Positions 1 through 10,434 of a stretch of DNA of 64,000 nucleotides are shown in pieces. Source of the DNA: Edaphobacter sp. (lineage in GTDB: Bacteria; Acidobacteriota; Terriglobia; Terriglobales; Acidobacteriaceae); contig JAOAPB010000122.1 in assembly GCA_025462645.1 (NCBI GenBank), positions 1-64,000 of the forward strand. The letters are read 5' to 3'. A program made the translations under genes and the position numbers. The stretch's first letter is position 1; each line of letters begins with the position of its first letter. The notes under the pieces are model-generated. The model did not search any database and was not told where the DNA came from. It saw only the letters and a program-made list of their open reading frames with translations.

Positions 1-1518
<1,518 letters not shown>

Positions 1519-1525
1519 CAAAAAT

Positions 1526-1562
1526 AAGCCCGAAACAGCCGGGAATCGGGCCATTCGGGCTT
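1526..1562. terminator. Bidirectional hairpin terminator between pyrG and receptor
   Basis: AAGCCCGAA (1526-1534) pairs with TTCGGGCTT (1554-1562), with a second small GC stem inside the loop and T-rich sequence on both sides. It sits between two convergent genes, so it could serve both. Confidence 0.7.
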
Positions 1563-1586
1563 CTTCAGCTTTTCTTCAATCTCGCC

Positions 1587-4500
1587 CTAGAACGACAGCC
1601 TCGCGCTCAGCTGAATCTCTCGGCCAGGTGTAGTCACCTCGGTGATGGACCCAAACCCCGCAGTATTCACGAAGCGGTTCGGAGTCCCCAGATTCGTGTG
1701 GTTCAGCGCATTGAAGAACTCCCCCCGCGTCTCCAGTCGAACAACTTCTCCCACAGCAAAGCTCCGCACCACACTCACATCCATCGTCTCCATCCCGGGC
1801 CCTACTACGGAGTTCCTCCCCGAATTCCCAAACGTATAGGCCGGCGGAGCCGCGAATGCCGCGGGGTTGAACCACGTCCTAGCATTCCGCGTCCCCGCAC
1901 CAAACACCTGCTTTCCCGTCACGTTCGCGCGGATAGGATTCTCCCCGAGCGCTGTCCCCGCATTCGCCGTATCTCCAAACACCGAGATCGTCAGCGGAAA
2001 TCCGCTCTGCGCCTGAAAGATCGTCGAAGCGCGCCAGTCCGCGGTAACAGCTCGTGTCAACCGGCTGCGTCCCCACCTCGGCACGTCATACACCGCACTG
2101 ATGGCCAGCCGGTTTCGCACATCGCAAGCTGGCCCCTTCTCCGCAGCCAGGTGTGAATTGTCCTGCGGAATCGCAGACTCGAACATAGGTGAACGAAAGT
2201 CCGGCGCATTCGACAGGCTCTTCGACCACGTATAGTTCGCCAGAAAACTCAACCCATGCCCAGCCCTGCGCCGCAGATTCACATACCCCGCGTCGTACCA
2301 GCTCTGCGCCGAGTTCTCCAGCAGGTTGATCGTGCTCACCCCAAACGTCGTACTCGTCACCGTCACATTCGCCGGCAGAACCGTATTCGGAACAAAGCTG
2401 ATCTTCTTGAACGGACGGCGCGGCTGAATTAGGCCCGGCCCCGGCTGTGCATTGTTGATCAGGTGCGACCGCTGCAGATGAAATCCGCCCGACCCCAGGT
2501 ATCCGATCTCCAGCACCGTATCCTTACCCAGGCTCTGCTCCACCGACGCGCTCCACTGCTGAATGTACTGCGGCGAAGGATGCGTCTGCATCCCGGTGAA
2601 ACTCACAACCGTAGTTCCCAGCACCGCCGGTGCAAAATCGAACGTCTTGATCGACGGCGTAAAGTTATCGCTCTGGTTCGTCTCCGGAAACGTGTAGGGA
2701 ACATTGTGCCGCTGGTTGCACCACGTATTCATATCCACCGGCGTGTAAAAGATGCCATACGCCGCATGCACCACCAACCCTACTCCCGGCACACTCTGCG
2801 AGATCCCAAACCTCGGCGCAAAGTCCGTCCGGTTCGGATACATCAGCCCCTTGGGCATCCCATTCTGCCCGCCGATAAACACGCTCGGCGTACCATCTGC
2901 TGCAAACGTCAGATTGCTGTTCGTGTACTTGATGTCCGTCAGCGCGCTCATGTACTCATAGCGCACACCGTAGTCCAGCGTGGTATTTCGCGTCAACCGG
3001 AAGGTGTCCTGTGCATACCCGTTCGCCGACCACTGCCGCAGATTCATCTGCGGAATCCCCGCCTGCCGCTGCCGCACCACCGGCAGTCCCAGCAAGAAGC
3101 TTGCCAGCGCCGACCCCGTCCCATCATTCGCTCCAATATCCGTCGTAAACCCATTTGTGAACTGGTAGTACCCGCGGTTCTGGAAGAACCCCCACATCGG
3201 CCAGATGAACCTCTGGTACGCCCCGCCAAACTTCAGCCCATGCCGTCCCACCTGCCAACTCAATGTATCGCGCCCTTCCACGATCGTGTCCCACGCATGC
3301 ATCGGCGTAGCCGAAAAACTATCCCCAATCGGCGAGTAGCCCTGCACATTGAAGTACGGCGCACCCCACGCTCCAGGCCCGCCAAACCCAACCCCTGCAA
3401 TCCCCAGCGAGCCCGTAATGTCGTTCTTGTCGGCGCTCTCCGTCCAGTGGTTCATGCTCAGCCGCGACACCGCCACCGCCGCCACATTCAGCAGAGCCGG
3501 CGTAAAGATATGGCTGTACGACCCCATCCCCTGCTGCGAAAGATTGTCATGCATATAGCCGAACCCCGGCAGGTTCTCCGGCATGAAACCATGCTCACCC
3601 CCGGCGCTATACCGCGCAAACGCCGTGTCATTCACGCCAAACTGATGGTCCAACCGCACCGTCCCCTGGTCCGTGTAGTGGATCTCGTTCCTCACATCCA
3701 GATAATTATTCGAGTCATTCCCCGACCCCACCACCGTCGGCTGCCCATTCATCGTCATCCCACCCATACCCATCATCAGGTTCGGCTGCGGAGTGTACTT
3801 CGTCAGCATCGTCACCGCGACCTGGCTCAACCGCCCCGCAGGAATCACATTGTTCGGAAACGGCTGCCGCGTAAACTGCGGATTCAGCTTACTCACCGGC
3901 AGGCTCGCGTTGTAGTTCGGATTCACCACCGTCGTCGCAGGATCGTAGATCGTCACGCCGCTCATGCTGAAGTCGCCCCCAACCTCATTCGCCGTCGGCA
4001 CCGTCAGCGTCATGCTGTCCGCCTGCACGTGCCGCAGCCCCTCATAGTTCGCGAAGAAGAACGTCCCCTTCTTCAATCCCAGTCCAACCACCGGACCGCC
4101 CAGCGACCCGCCAAAGTTGTTCTGCACCAGGTGGTTCGTCCCACCCATGTCATTGAACGAGTGCGCATCCATCGCACCGTTTCTCAGGAACTCATACGCC
4201 GTCCCATGCAGTCGCGTGCCACCCGACCGCGTGACGATGTTCACTTGCCCGCCACCCGCACCGCCCATCTCTGCCGAGTAGCTACCAATCTGAACCTGAA
4301 ACTCCTGCACCGCATCCGGCGAAGCACTGAAGTTCTGTGTATTGAACGTCGGGTCCGTATTCGTTGCGCCATCCAGCAAAAAATAATTCGCGTTCGGCCG
4401 ATTTCCCCCTACGCTGATCGCCGACCTCTGCCCCGGTCGCCAGTACAGCGGATTCATGTCTCCCGTCTGCGCCCCATGGCTCAAATGCGCGCCCGGCACC

Positions 4501-4991
4501 AACAGCATCAGGTCCACCAGCATCCGTCCATTCAGCGGCAACTGTGCCACCGCCCTTTGGTCCACCACCTCACCCACACTCGCATCCGCTGTCTTCAGCA
4601 ACTCCGCCGCCGCTACCGCCGTCACCGTCTGGCTATCCGGCCCCACCGTCAGCATCACATCCAGCGTCGCCTGCTGTCCCACTTCAAGCTGCAGCGAACG
4701 CCGCGCCACCGCAAACCCCTTGCTCCCAGCCTCCAGCAGATAAGTCCCTGGCAGCAGTCCCCCCACCTCATACACACCCTGCGCGTTCGCCGTTACCTTG
4801 CGCTCCGCCCCCGTCTTCACCGCTGTCAACGTCACGCCCGCGTGGGGAATCGCAAGATGCTGAGGGTCCTCGACCACACCGCGCAGCACAACGTAGTTTG
4901 TCTGCGCGCCAAGCTGCCCCACGATAACCAGGGAACAAAAAATAGCTGACATCCATGAGAAGTTCACAGCACACATCACGACACGCTTCAT
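1587..4991 (-). CDS. Oar-like TonB-dependent outer-membrane receptor
   Basis: A 1134-residue outer-membrane protein of the Oar/TonB-dependent group abundant in Acidobacteria. An N-terminal signal peptide (about residues 1-29, ending LGAQ) is followed by a carboxypeptidase-regulatory-like beta-sandwich (about 30-115; LRGVVEDPQHLAIPHAGVTL), then a plug region with the typical VNIVTRSGG and FLRNGAMDAHSFND motifs, and a large beta-barrel ending in LSARLSF with a terminal Phe. ATG with AGGAGA about 5 bases upstream supports the start. It stands alone between pyrG (convergent) and the DUF4230 gene (divergent), so the substrate cannot be inferred. Such receptors typically import large organic substrates with TonB energy; a substrate for this one is not assigned. 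Confidence 0.9.
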   Translation of the reverse strand: MKRVVMCAVNFSWMSAIFCSLVIVGQLGAQTNYVVLRGVVEDPQHLAIPHAGVTLTAVKTGAERKVTANAQGVYEVGGLLPGTYLLEAGSKGFAVARRSLQLEVGQQATLDVMLTVGPDSQTVTAVAAAELLKTADASVGEVVDQRAVAQLPLNGRMLVDLMLLVPGAHLSHGAQTGDMNPLYWRPGQRSAISVGGNRPNANYFLLDGATNTDPTFNTQNFSASPDAVQEFQVQIGSYSAEMGGAGGGQVNIVTRSGGTRLHGTAYEFLRNGAMDAHSFNDMGGTNHLVQNNFGGSLGGPVVGLGLKKGTFFFANYEGLRHVQADSMTLTVPTANEVGGDFSMSGVTIYDPATTVVNPNYNASLPVSKLNPQFTRQPFPNNVIPAGRLSQVAVTMLTKYTPQPNLMMGMGGMTMNGQPTVVGSGNDSNNYLDVRNEIHYTDQGTVRLDHQFGVNDTAFARYSAGGEHGFMPENLPGFGYMHDNLSQQGMGSYSHIFTPALLNVAAVAVSRLSMNHWTESADKNDITGSLGIAGVGFGGPGAWGAPYFNVQGYSPIGDSFSATPMHAWDTIVEGRDTLSWQVGRHGLKFGGAYQRFIWPMWGFFQNRGYYQFTNGFTTDIGANDGTGSALASFLLGLPVVRQRQAGIPQMNLRQWSANGYAQDTFRLTRNTTLDYGVRYEYMSALTDIKYTNSNLTFAADGTPSVFIGGQNGMPKGLMYPNRTDFAPRFGISQSVPGVGLVVHAAYGIFYTPVDMNTWCNQRHNVPYTFPETNQSDNFTPSIKTFDFAPAVLGTTVVSFTGMQTHPSPQYIQQWSASVEQSLGKDTVLEIGYLGSGGFHLQRSHLINNAQPGPGLIQPRRPFKKISFVPNTVLPANVTVTSTTFGVSTINLLENSAQSWYDAGYVNLRRRAGHGLSFLANYTWSKSLSNAPDFRSPMFESAIPQDNSHLAAEKGPACDVRNRLAISAVYDVPRWGRSRLTRAVTADWRASTIFQAQSGFPLTISVFGDTANAGTALGENPIRANVTGKQVFGAGTRNARTWFNPAAFAAPPAYTFGNSGRNSVVGPGMETMDVSVVRSFAVGEVVRLETRGEFFNALNHTNLGTPNRFVNTAGFGSITEVTTPGREIQLSARLSF

Positions 4992-5317
4992 ACGGTCTCC
5001 TGAAAGGTTGTTCCACCGCTGCCCTTACTGACTGATGGACAAGTCGGCTCTCCCGCTCGGATACGCCTGTGTCCCGGCAAACTGCTCACGGAGACAGCCT
5101 GGAAATATATAGCTCTGGGAACCGCCCCATCTTAGAGGCTCGGGTTTGCCCCTGTCATCGCGCCGAAGGATGACCTCCGTATCAATCGTTCGATGGAGCA
5201 GCCGGCCCATAGTTCTGCCCGCCCCACCCTTTGCGTCGCAATTGATCTCGCACCCGCAAACTGTGACGTGTAGCTTTATAAGAAGGAAAACACATCCAAG
5301 AGGCATCCAACCACATT
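4992..5317. other. Intergenic region between divergent genes
   Basis: 326 bases separating the receptor gene (minus) and the DUF4230 gene (plus). It must hold both promoters. AT-rich stretches lie at about 5101-5115 and 5272-5285, but no convincing paired promoter boxes, RNA gene or repeat was seen. Confidence 0.4.
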
Positions 5318-5965
5318 ATGACCACCCAATACTCCTCATCAGGCCGCGGCCCTTCCGGAACCATCTTCGCCTTCCTGCTTGCCCTGCTCCTCGGAGCCGC
5401 TACCCTGGCCGTCTTTCTGCGACACGCTACCACCGGCTTCCTGGGACGCATCGCCACCGCCATTACCGCTCGCCCCACCACCTTCGATACCTCCGTCCCC
5501 GCCGTCGTTCAGAAGATCCAGCGCATCAGCCGTCTCGAGAGCGTGGTCTACTCTATCGACACCGTCGTCGAAGGGTCCAAATCCAGCACCGTCCTCCCCG
5601 ACCTCCTCGCCGGCGACCGCCTCCTCCTCGTCGTCCACGGGCAGTCCATCGCTGGCATCGACCTCGCCCAGCTAAAACCCGAGGACGTTCGCATCAACGG
5701 TCAGTCCATTCACGTCACCCTGCCCGCCTCCCAGGTCTTCGTCACCACGCTGGACAATCAGCACACCCGCGTCTACGCCCGCTCCACAGGCCTCCTCGTC
5801 CCCGTAGACCAGAACCTCGAGTCTGACACCCGCGCCCGCGCAGAGCAGCAACTCCAGCAGGCTGCCCTGGCCGACGGCATCCTCGACACCGCCCGCAAAA
5901 ACGCCCGCGCCACCATCACCACTCTGCTCTATAGCCTCGGTTTCACGGAGGTCGACGTAACCTAA
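5318..5965 (+). CDS. DUF4230 family membrane-anchored protein
   Basis: 215 residues. A Ser/Gly-rich start leads into one hydrophobic segment (about residues 14-34, TIFAFLLALLLGAATLAVFL), then an extracytoplasmic region. The stretch from about residue 60 (VVQKIQRISRLESVVYSIDTVVEG) through the C-terminal AxxNARATITTLLYSLGFTEVDV matches the layout of DUF4230 proteins, which have a membrane anchor and a single beta-rich domain. The biochemical role of the family is not known. The start has no strong Shine-Dalgarno sequence; AAGAGG is too far upstream to be decisive. It reads towards two small membrane-protein genes but is separated from them by 158 bases. Confidence 0.75.
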   Translation: MTTQYSSSGRGPSGTIFAFLLALLLGAATLAVFLRHATTGFLGRIATAITARPTTFDTSVPAVVQKIQRISRLESVVYSIDTVVEGSKSSTVLPDLLAGDRLLLVVHGQSIAGIDLAQLKPEDVRINGQSIHVTLPASQVFVTTLDNQHTRVYARSTGLLVPVDQNLESDTRARAEQQLQQAALADGILDTARKNARATITTLLYSLGFTEVDVT

Positions 5966-6123
5966 GAGTCAGCCTCAGATCATCCGGCTAGCGCCCCGGA
6001 ACCGATCCGCGAAATCCGTGAACCCGCGGTCGCCCCTGCATCAGGTATCACCCGAGGGTCCCACCTCCCTCCCCACAACGTGCTATCTGCCAGCCCAGCC
6101 CAACCTGCGCTATCATCCATACC

Positions 6124-6393
6124 ATGAAGTTTCTCTCAAACACGCGCATCTTCGGCGGCCAATCCGACGATGTTCCCTCCACCGCGAGCCTCCCCTTCCC
6201 CGAAGAGGAGCACGAAGATTCGACTCTCATCAAGACCGTAGGCTGGATCTCCGCCGGCCTCGGCGCCGTTGCTCTGGGCCTCTTCATCGGCCGCGAACTT
6301 CGCCTGCGCTACAAGTTCAACCACCGCACTCCCTACGACGCCTACGCCCACGCCGGTGACGAACAGGACATGGACTTCGGCCTCGGCATCTAG
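6124..6393 (+). CDS. Small single-pass membrane protein, unknown function
   Basis: 89 residues. An acidic N-terminal segment (PFPEEEHEDST) precedes one transmembrane helix (about residues 37-58, KTVGWISAGLGAVALGLFIGREL), then a positively charged juxtamembrane stretch (RLRYKFNHR) and an acidic tail, suggesting an N-out or tail-anchored topology. No family recognised. The start lacks an obvious ribosome-binding site. Codon usage (third-position C) matches neighbouring real genes, which is the main reason to accept it. Confidence 0.55.
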   Translation: MKFLSNTRIFGGQSDDVPSTASLPFPEEEHEDSTLIKTVGWISAGLGAVALGLFIGRELRLRYKFNHRTPYDAYAHAGDEQDMDFGLGI

Positions 6394-6613
6394 CCAAGCC
6401 CACCCTCATCGCTCCTTTAGCAAAACGTCCACCCCTCACCCGAGGCGACGTGGACGAAGCCGCACCCTCGCCGCCTCGGCCTTGCAGCCTCGCAAGACCT
6501 CCACACCGGCGATTTCCATATTCTTTCCACCACCAGGTTCGGCATAATGGCTGCCTTGTCACGCACCTCGTTAGAAGCCATCGCAATGCCTACCACTGGT
6601 TCAGGAGAATTCC

Positions 6614-6922
6614 ATGAAGTGGTACAACTACCTCGCCTGCTTCTTTGCTGGAGTCTTTCTCATCCACATCATTCCGCATCTAATGCACGGTATGAGTCTC
6701 ACCAACATCCTCGGAGTTCTCGTCAGTCTGGGCGGAGGCTGTCTGTTGTTGTGGACAGGCAAATTCTCGTTGAAAAATCCCTGGGCGATCGTTCTGGTCC
6801 TGGCGGGTATGGCTGTAGTGCTGATCTTTACCGCCCTCCATCCCCACCACCCGCACGTCGACACGCATGTGACAAAATATTCCAGACCACCTCTGCCGGC
6901 ATCCAGATCGCACTCAACCTAG
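6614..6922 (+). CDS. Small membrane protein with three hydrophobic segments
   Basis: 102 residues with hydrophobic segments at about residues 5-24 (starting WYNYLACFFAGVFLIH), 31-49 and 56-76, followed by a His-rich HPHHPHVDTHV stretch that could bind metal. AGGAG lies 6-7 bases before the ATG. No family recognised. It lies 51 bases upstream of zwf on the same strand and may be cotranscribed with it; no functional link is evident. Confidence 0.6.
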   Translation: MKWYNYLACFFAGVFLIHIIPHLMHGMSLTNILGVLVSLGGGCLLLWTGKFSLKNPWAIVLVLAGMAVVLIFTALHPHHPHVDTHVTKYSRPPLPASRSHST

Positions 6923-6973
6923 CGGCATTCCAAGCCTGTAGCGAACCACCTTTGCATCTCCAAGGGGAGAAAC

Positions 6974-8395
6974 ATGAGTCAACCGCAATCCGACGCGCTG
7001 GTCTTCTTCGGCGCGACTGGCGACCTGGCCTACAAGAAGATCTTTCCCGCCCTTCAGTCGATGATCAAGCGCGGCCATCTTAATGTTCCCGTCATCGGCG
7101 TGGCAAAGGCTGGGTGGAATCTCGATCAACTCAAGGCGCGGGCCAAGGACAGCCTCGAACAGCACGGCGGCCTCGATCCAGCGGCCTGGGAAAAGCTCAG
7201 TTCCCTGCTGCATTACGTCGATGGCGACTACGCCGACCCCGCCACATTCACGGCGTTACGCAAAGAGCTTGCCGCCGCCGAGAGACCTGCGCACTACCTC
7301 GCCATTCCACCCTCGCTCTTCGAAAAGGTCATCGAGCAGTTAGTCCAGTCAGGCTCCGCCAAGGGCGCTCGCATCATCGTAGAGAAGCCCTTCGGACACG
7401 ACCTCGCCTCCGCACAAGAACTCAACCGGATTCTGCTCTCAGCCTTCCCCGAATCCTCGATCTTCCGTATCGATCACTATCTTGCGAAGGGCCCCGTTCA
7501 CAACATGGTGTCGTTCCGCTTCTCGAACTCCTTCCTTGAGCCGCTCTGGAACCGCGATCACATCGAGAGCGTCCAGATCACCATGGCGGAGGACTTCGGC
7601 ATCCAGGGCCGCGGTGCGTTCTACGACCAGACCGGCGCCATTCGCGATGTCGTTCAGAACCACATCTTCCAGGTCATGTGCAATCTCGCCATGGAGTGCC
7701 CGGCACGAAAAGACAGCGAGTCTATGCGGGATGAAAAGGTCAAAGTCCTGAAGGCGATTCCTCCTATAGATCCCAAAGATCTCGTCCGTGGACAGTTTTG
7801 CGGCTATCTCGACGAGAAAGGCGTAGCACCAAACTCACAGGTAGAAACCTTCGCGGCTCTCCGGCTGCAGATCAAATCATGGCGCTGGGATGGTGTGCCT
7901 TTCTACATCCGTGCAGGAAAAAACCTGCCGGTTACCTGCATGGAGGTGATGGGCCGCTTTCGTAAGCCTCCCGCCACCAATATGACCGAGCCCGGCACAA
8001 CCCAGAACTACATGCGCTTCCGCGTCAGCCCCGAGATGACGGTTGCAATGGCAGTCTCAGTCTCTTGCCCCGGCGTAGAGGGACCTCGAGAGACGGTAGA
8101 GTTGGTAGCCAGCCGCCATCCGTGTCCGGAAGAGATGGAGGCGTACGAGCGCGTTCTCGGCGATGCGATGGCTGGGGACGCAACGCTCTTCGCCCGGCAG
8201 GACTACGTCGAAGAAGCTTGGCGAATCGTTGATCCCATCCTGAAAGCGTCGACCCCTGTCTACGTCCACGAGCCGCACACATGGGGACCGAAGGAGGTCG
8301 AACAAAACATCGTCCCCCGCGGCGGCTGGGATGACCCAGAAGCCGGCGAGCAGGAAGACTTCCGCATAGTCAACAGCCCAAATAGCCTCTCATAG
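6974..8395 (+). CDS. zwf: Glucose-6-phosphate 1-dehydrogenase
   Basis: Oxidises glucose 6-phosphate to 6-phosphogluconolactone with NAD(P)+, the entry step of the oxidative pentose phosphate and Entner-Doudoroff routes, in the cytoplasm. 473 residues, normal length. The N-terminal Rossmann domain has [17 protein letters not shown]; the catalytic region has [14 protein letters not shown], a variant of the usual RIDHYLGKE motif, followed by [18 protein letters not shown]. The usual ARRKL-type continuation of the coenzyme loop is AYKKI here. Start supported by AGGGGAG about 6 bases upstream. No 6-phosphogluconolactonase or gnd gene is adjacent in the window. Confidence 0.93.
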   Translation: MSQPQSDALVFFGATGDLAYKKIFPALQSMIKRGHLNVPVIGVAKAGWNLDQLKARAKDSLEQHGGLDPAAWEKLSSLLHYVDGDYADPATFTALRKELAAAERPAHYLAIPPSLFEKVIEQLVQSGSAKGARIIVEKPFGHDLASAQELNRILLSAFPESSIFRIDHYLAKGPVHNMVSFRFSNSFLEPLWNRDHIESVQITMAEDFGIQGRGAFYDQTGAIRDVVQNHIFQVMCNLAMECPARKDSESMRDEKVKVLKAIPPIDPKDLVRGQFCGYLDEKGVAPNSQVETFAALRLQIKSWRWDGVPFYIRAGKNLPVTCMEVMGRFRKPPATNMTEPGTTQNYMRFRVSPEMTVAMAVSVSCPGVEGPRETVELVASRHPCPEEMEAYERVLGDAMAGDATLFARQDYVEEAWRIVDPILKASTPVYVHEPHTWGPKEVEQNIVPRGGWDDPEAGEQEDFRIVNSPNSLS

Positions 8396-8572
8396 GTCTC
8401 AGATCGTGATCCAACAAAAACCGACAAGACGACATCCGCCGATTCCGGAGATGGAGAGCGTGACTCGACAAGCGGCTACAGTTTTGCTTTAATACAAAGC
8501 TATCATCGGGACCCCACCTTCGCAGCTAGGCCCTTAGTGTTCAGATCGGCTCTGTAAGCAAAAGGGGGCGGC

Positions 8573-10405
8573 ATGACTCCCAATCGGTTCGACGAACTGA
8601 GTCTTGCGTTCGCAAATGGAGTATCTCGACGCTCTGTCCTGAAGACACTGGCATGGTCCGGTCTTGGAAACATCTTTGGATCCTTTCCTCTTCTTAGTTC
8701 ACGGTTCGCCTGGGCCGGCCAGGCGCAGAATTGTGTCACGGCAAGCGTCAGTGCCTGCATAGCTGCCGCCAACACTGCTTTTGAATCGGAGAGCGAAGGT
8801 TGCCAGGAGATTCCTAACCCTACCCCGCCGGCAATCGCGAAATGCATTGCAGCAGCGAGGAAGCGACATGATGCCGCAGTAAAGGCCTGCGATCCGTGCC
8901 CGACGAACACGCGATGTGAGTCGGATGTATGTTGTCCGAACAGTCAGCCTACCTGCGCCCCTCCGTGCAAAGTTACGAGGACTAACGAAAGCTCAACGCT
9001 GCAGTCCACGGTGACAAGCACTGTCCAGGGGCAGAACCTTGTTCTGACAACTACCCGAACGCTTCCATCGCGAGTCAAGCGGAGCCAATCGGGTGCGACA
9101 ACTTTCAGACAAAGCGACAGCCCGGCTGGTTCGGCGAGCGGAACGACCGCGATCACGCTGGGACTGAGTCCGTTGGTCGGAATCGATTACAGTTCGGAGA
9201 ACGGTTCGATTCGCACGCAGGTCAGTTATGGACCGGCATTCACAGGGATCAAGTTGGCTGTCTTTACGAGTAGCGGCGGCCTCGTTCAGGGAAATATCGA
9301 CGGACGCGCGGTTGTCCCGTTTGGCCCCGGCACCGATGTTAGTTTGATGAAGTTTGCCGATGGAAATCCACCGCCTGTGGTGACTATCGATCCAGTGATA
9401 CTGCAGGCGACGAAAGCGATCCTCGCAAAGGGGCAGAGCGCGGCATCGACCTGCTTGCAGGCACAAGCATCTGCGCCCACCCCTCGCCTCGACAGTCCCG
9501 GCTGCATCGCTTGCGAAGACCGCTGCGGCGATAAATATTGGAATTGCGCTGAAATCGCAGGAGCGGCATGCCTTTTGACCTTGTTTGGTTGGGCAGCCTG
9601 CGAGGAGTTAGCTCTAATCAAGTGCCAGAACGACTACGATAACTGTCACCGTGACTGCGAAATACCTGGGGCTGCTTGCTGCCCGATATCGTGCAATGGA
9701 GGCTGCTGTGACAACGCGACTACGTGTTGTCCGAATGCTCTACACGGTTTGGCCTGCTGCGGCAGTGGAACCAGATGCGCCAGCGAGAACAGTGAAAACG
9801 GTATTTGCTGCCCGCAGGACTCGGGTCCTTTATGCGGAAATCACTGCTGTCCTTCCGGTCAGATCTGCCCAGATCCTCACAGAGGGATTTGCTGCCCGGC
9901 TGGATCGAAGCTTTGCGGTGACACGTGTTGCCCGGTGGGCCAACTTTGTCTCAACAATAATACCGTCTGCTGTGCTCCGCAAAGCTTTGATTGCGGCGAC
10001 GGTCGGTGCTGTCCGAACGGTGCGCCCTGCATTCAGGGCACCTGCTGCGCACCTCCCAGTAGTCGCGCGTGCGGAGGGGTTTGCTGCGGATCGCTATTCG
10101 CGTGCTGCAACAACGTCTGTTGTGGCGCCAACGACCTTTGCGTCAATAACAATCTGTGCTGCCCAAGGGACCAGGTCTGCGGGCACATCTGTTGTCCGGC
10201 GGGACAAAAGTGTCAAAATCCTGCCACGCAAACATGCGCGGCCTGCCCGGTGGGCACGGCGCCCTGCACATCCCCTGGGCCGAACGGTGTGATAATTTCC
10301 ACCTGCTGCCCGCCAGGAGCGAATTGCTGTCTGGGAGTGTGCTGCACCAATCAAACCGGACATGAGTGTACAGGGCCGGGCGGTGCGTGCGGCACGATCC
10401 ACTAA
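8573..10405 (+). CDS. Tat-exported protein with cysteine-rich CC-repeat C-terminus
   Basis: 610 residues. The N-terminus carries a twin-arginine signal (SRRSVLK at about 18-24, then a hydrophobic stretch, probable cleavage after FAWA), so it should be exported. A region poor in cysteine (about 130-285) follows the first Cys cluster. From about residue 300 to the end, short repeats of the form CCxxxxxxCxxxxCC dominate: I count about 75 cysteines overall and about 20 adjacent Cys-Cys pairs. Repeat units such as CCPAGSKLCGDTCCPVGQLC recall granulin- or Stig1-like disulfide-rich modules, but no family is assigned. GGGGG lies 5 bases before the ATG. It is followed 29 bases later by a membrane/thioredoxin fusion gene that could form its disulfides. 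Third-position C bias is weaker than in nearby housekeeping genes. Confidence 0.7.
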   Translation: MTPNRFDELSLAFANGVSRRSVLKTLAWSGLGNIFGSFPLLSSRFAWAGQAQNCVTASVSACIAAANTAFESESEGCQEIPNPTPPAIAKCIAAARKRHDAAVKACDPCPTNTRCESDVCCPNSQPTCAPPCKVTRTNESSTLQSTVTSTVQGQNLVLTTTRTLPSRVKRSQSGATTFRQSDSPAGSASGTTAITLGLSPLVGIDYSSENGSIRTQVSYGPAFTGIKLAVFTSSGGLVQGNIDGRAVVPFGPGTDVSLMKFADGNPPPVVTIDPVILQATKAILAKGQSAASTCLQAQASAPTPRLDSPGCIACEDRCGDKYWNCAEIAGAACLLTLFGWAACEELALIKCQNDYDNCHRDCEIPGAACCPISCNGGCCDNATTCCPNALHGLACCGSGTRCASENSENGICCPQDSGPLCGNHCCPSGQICPDPHRGICCPAGSKLCGDTCCPVGQLCLNNNTVCCAPQSFDCGDGRCCPNGAPCIQGTCCAPPSSRACGGVCCGSLFACCNNVCCGANDLCVNNNLCCPRDQVCGHICCPAGQKCQNPATQTCAACPVGTAPCTSPGPNGVIISTCCPPGANCCLGVCCTNQTGHECTGPGGACGTIH

Positions 10406-10434
10406 CGGGTTACGAGGACGAGTACCAGCGATAA

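Noticed and set aside
2463-4949. 828-codon open frame on the plus strand opposite the first receptor gene
   Set aside because: Extremely Arg/His/Pro-rich translation typical of the antisense frame of a GC-rich gene; the opposite frame encodes a clear receptor.
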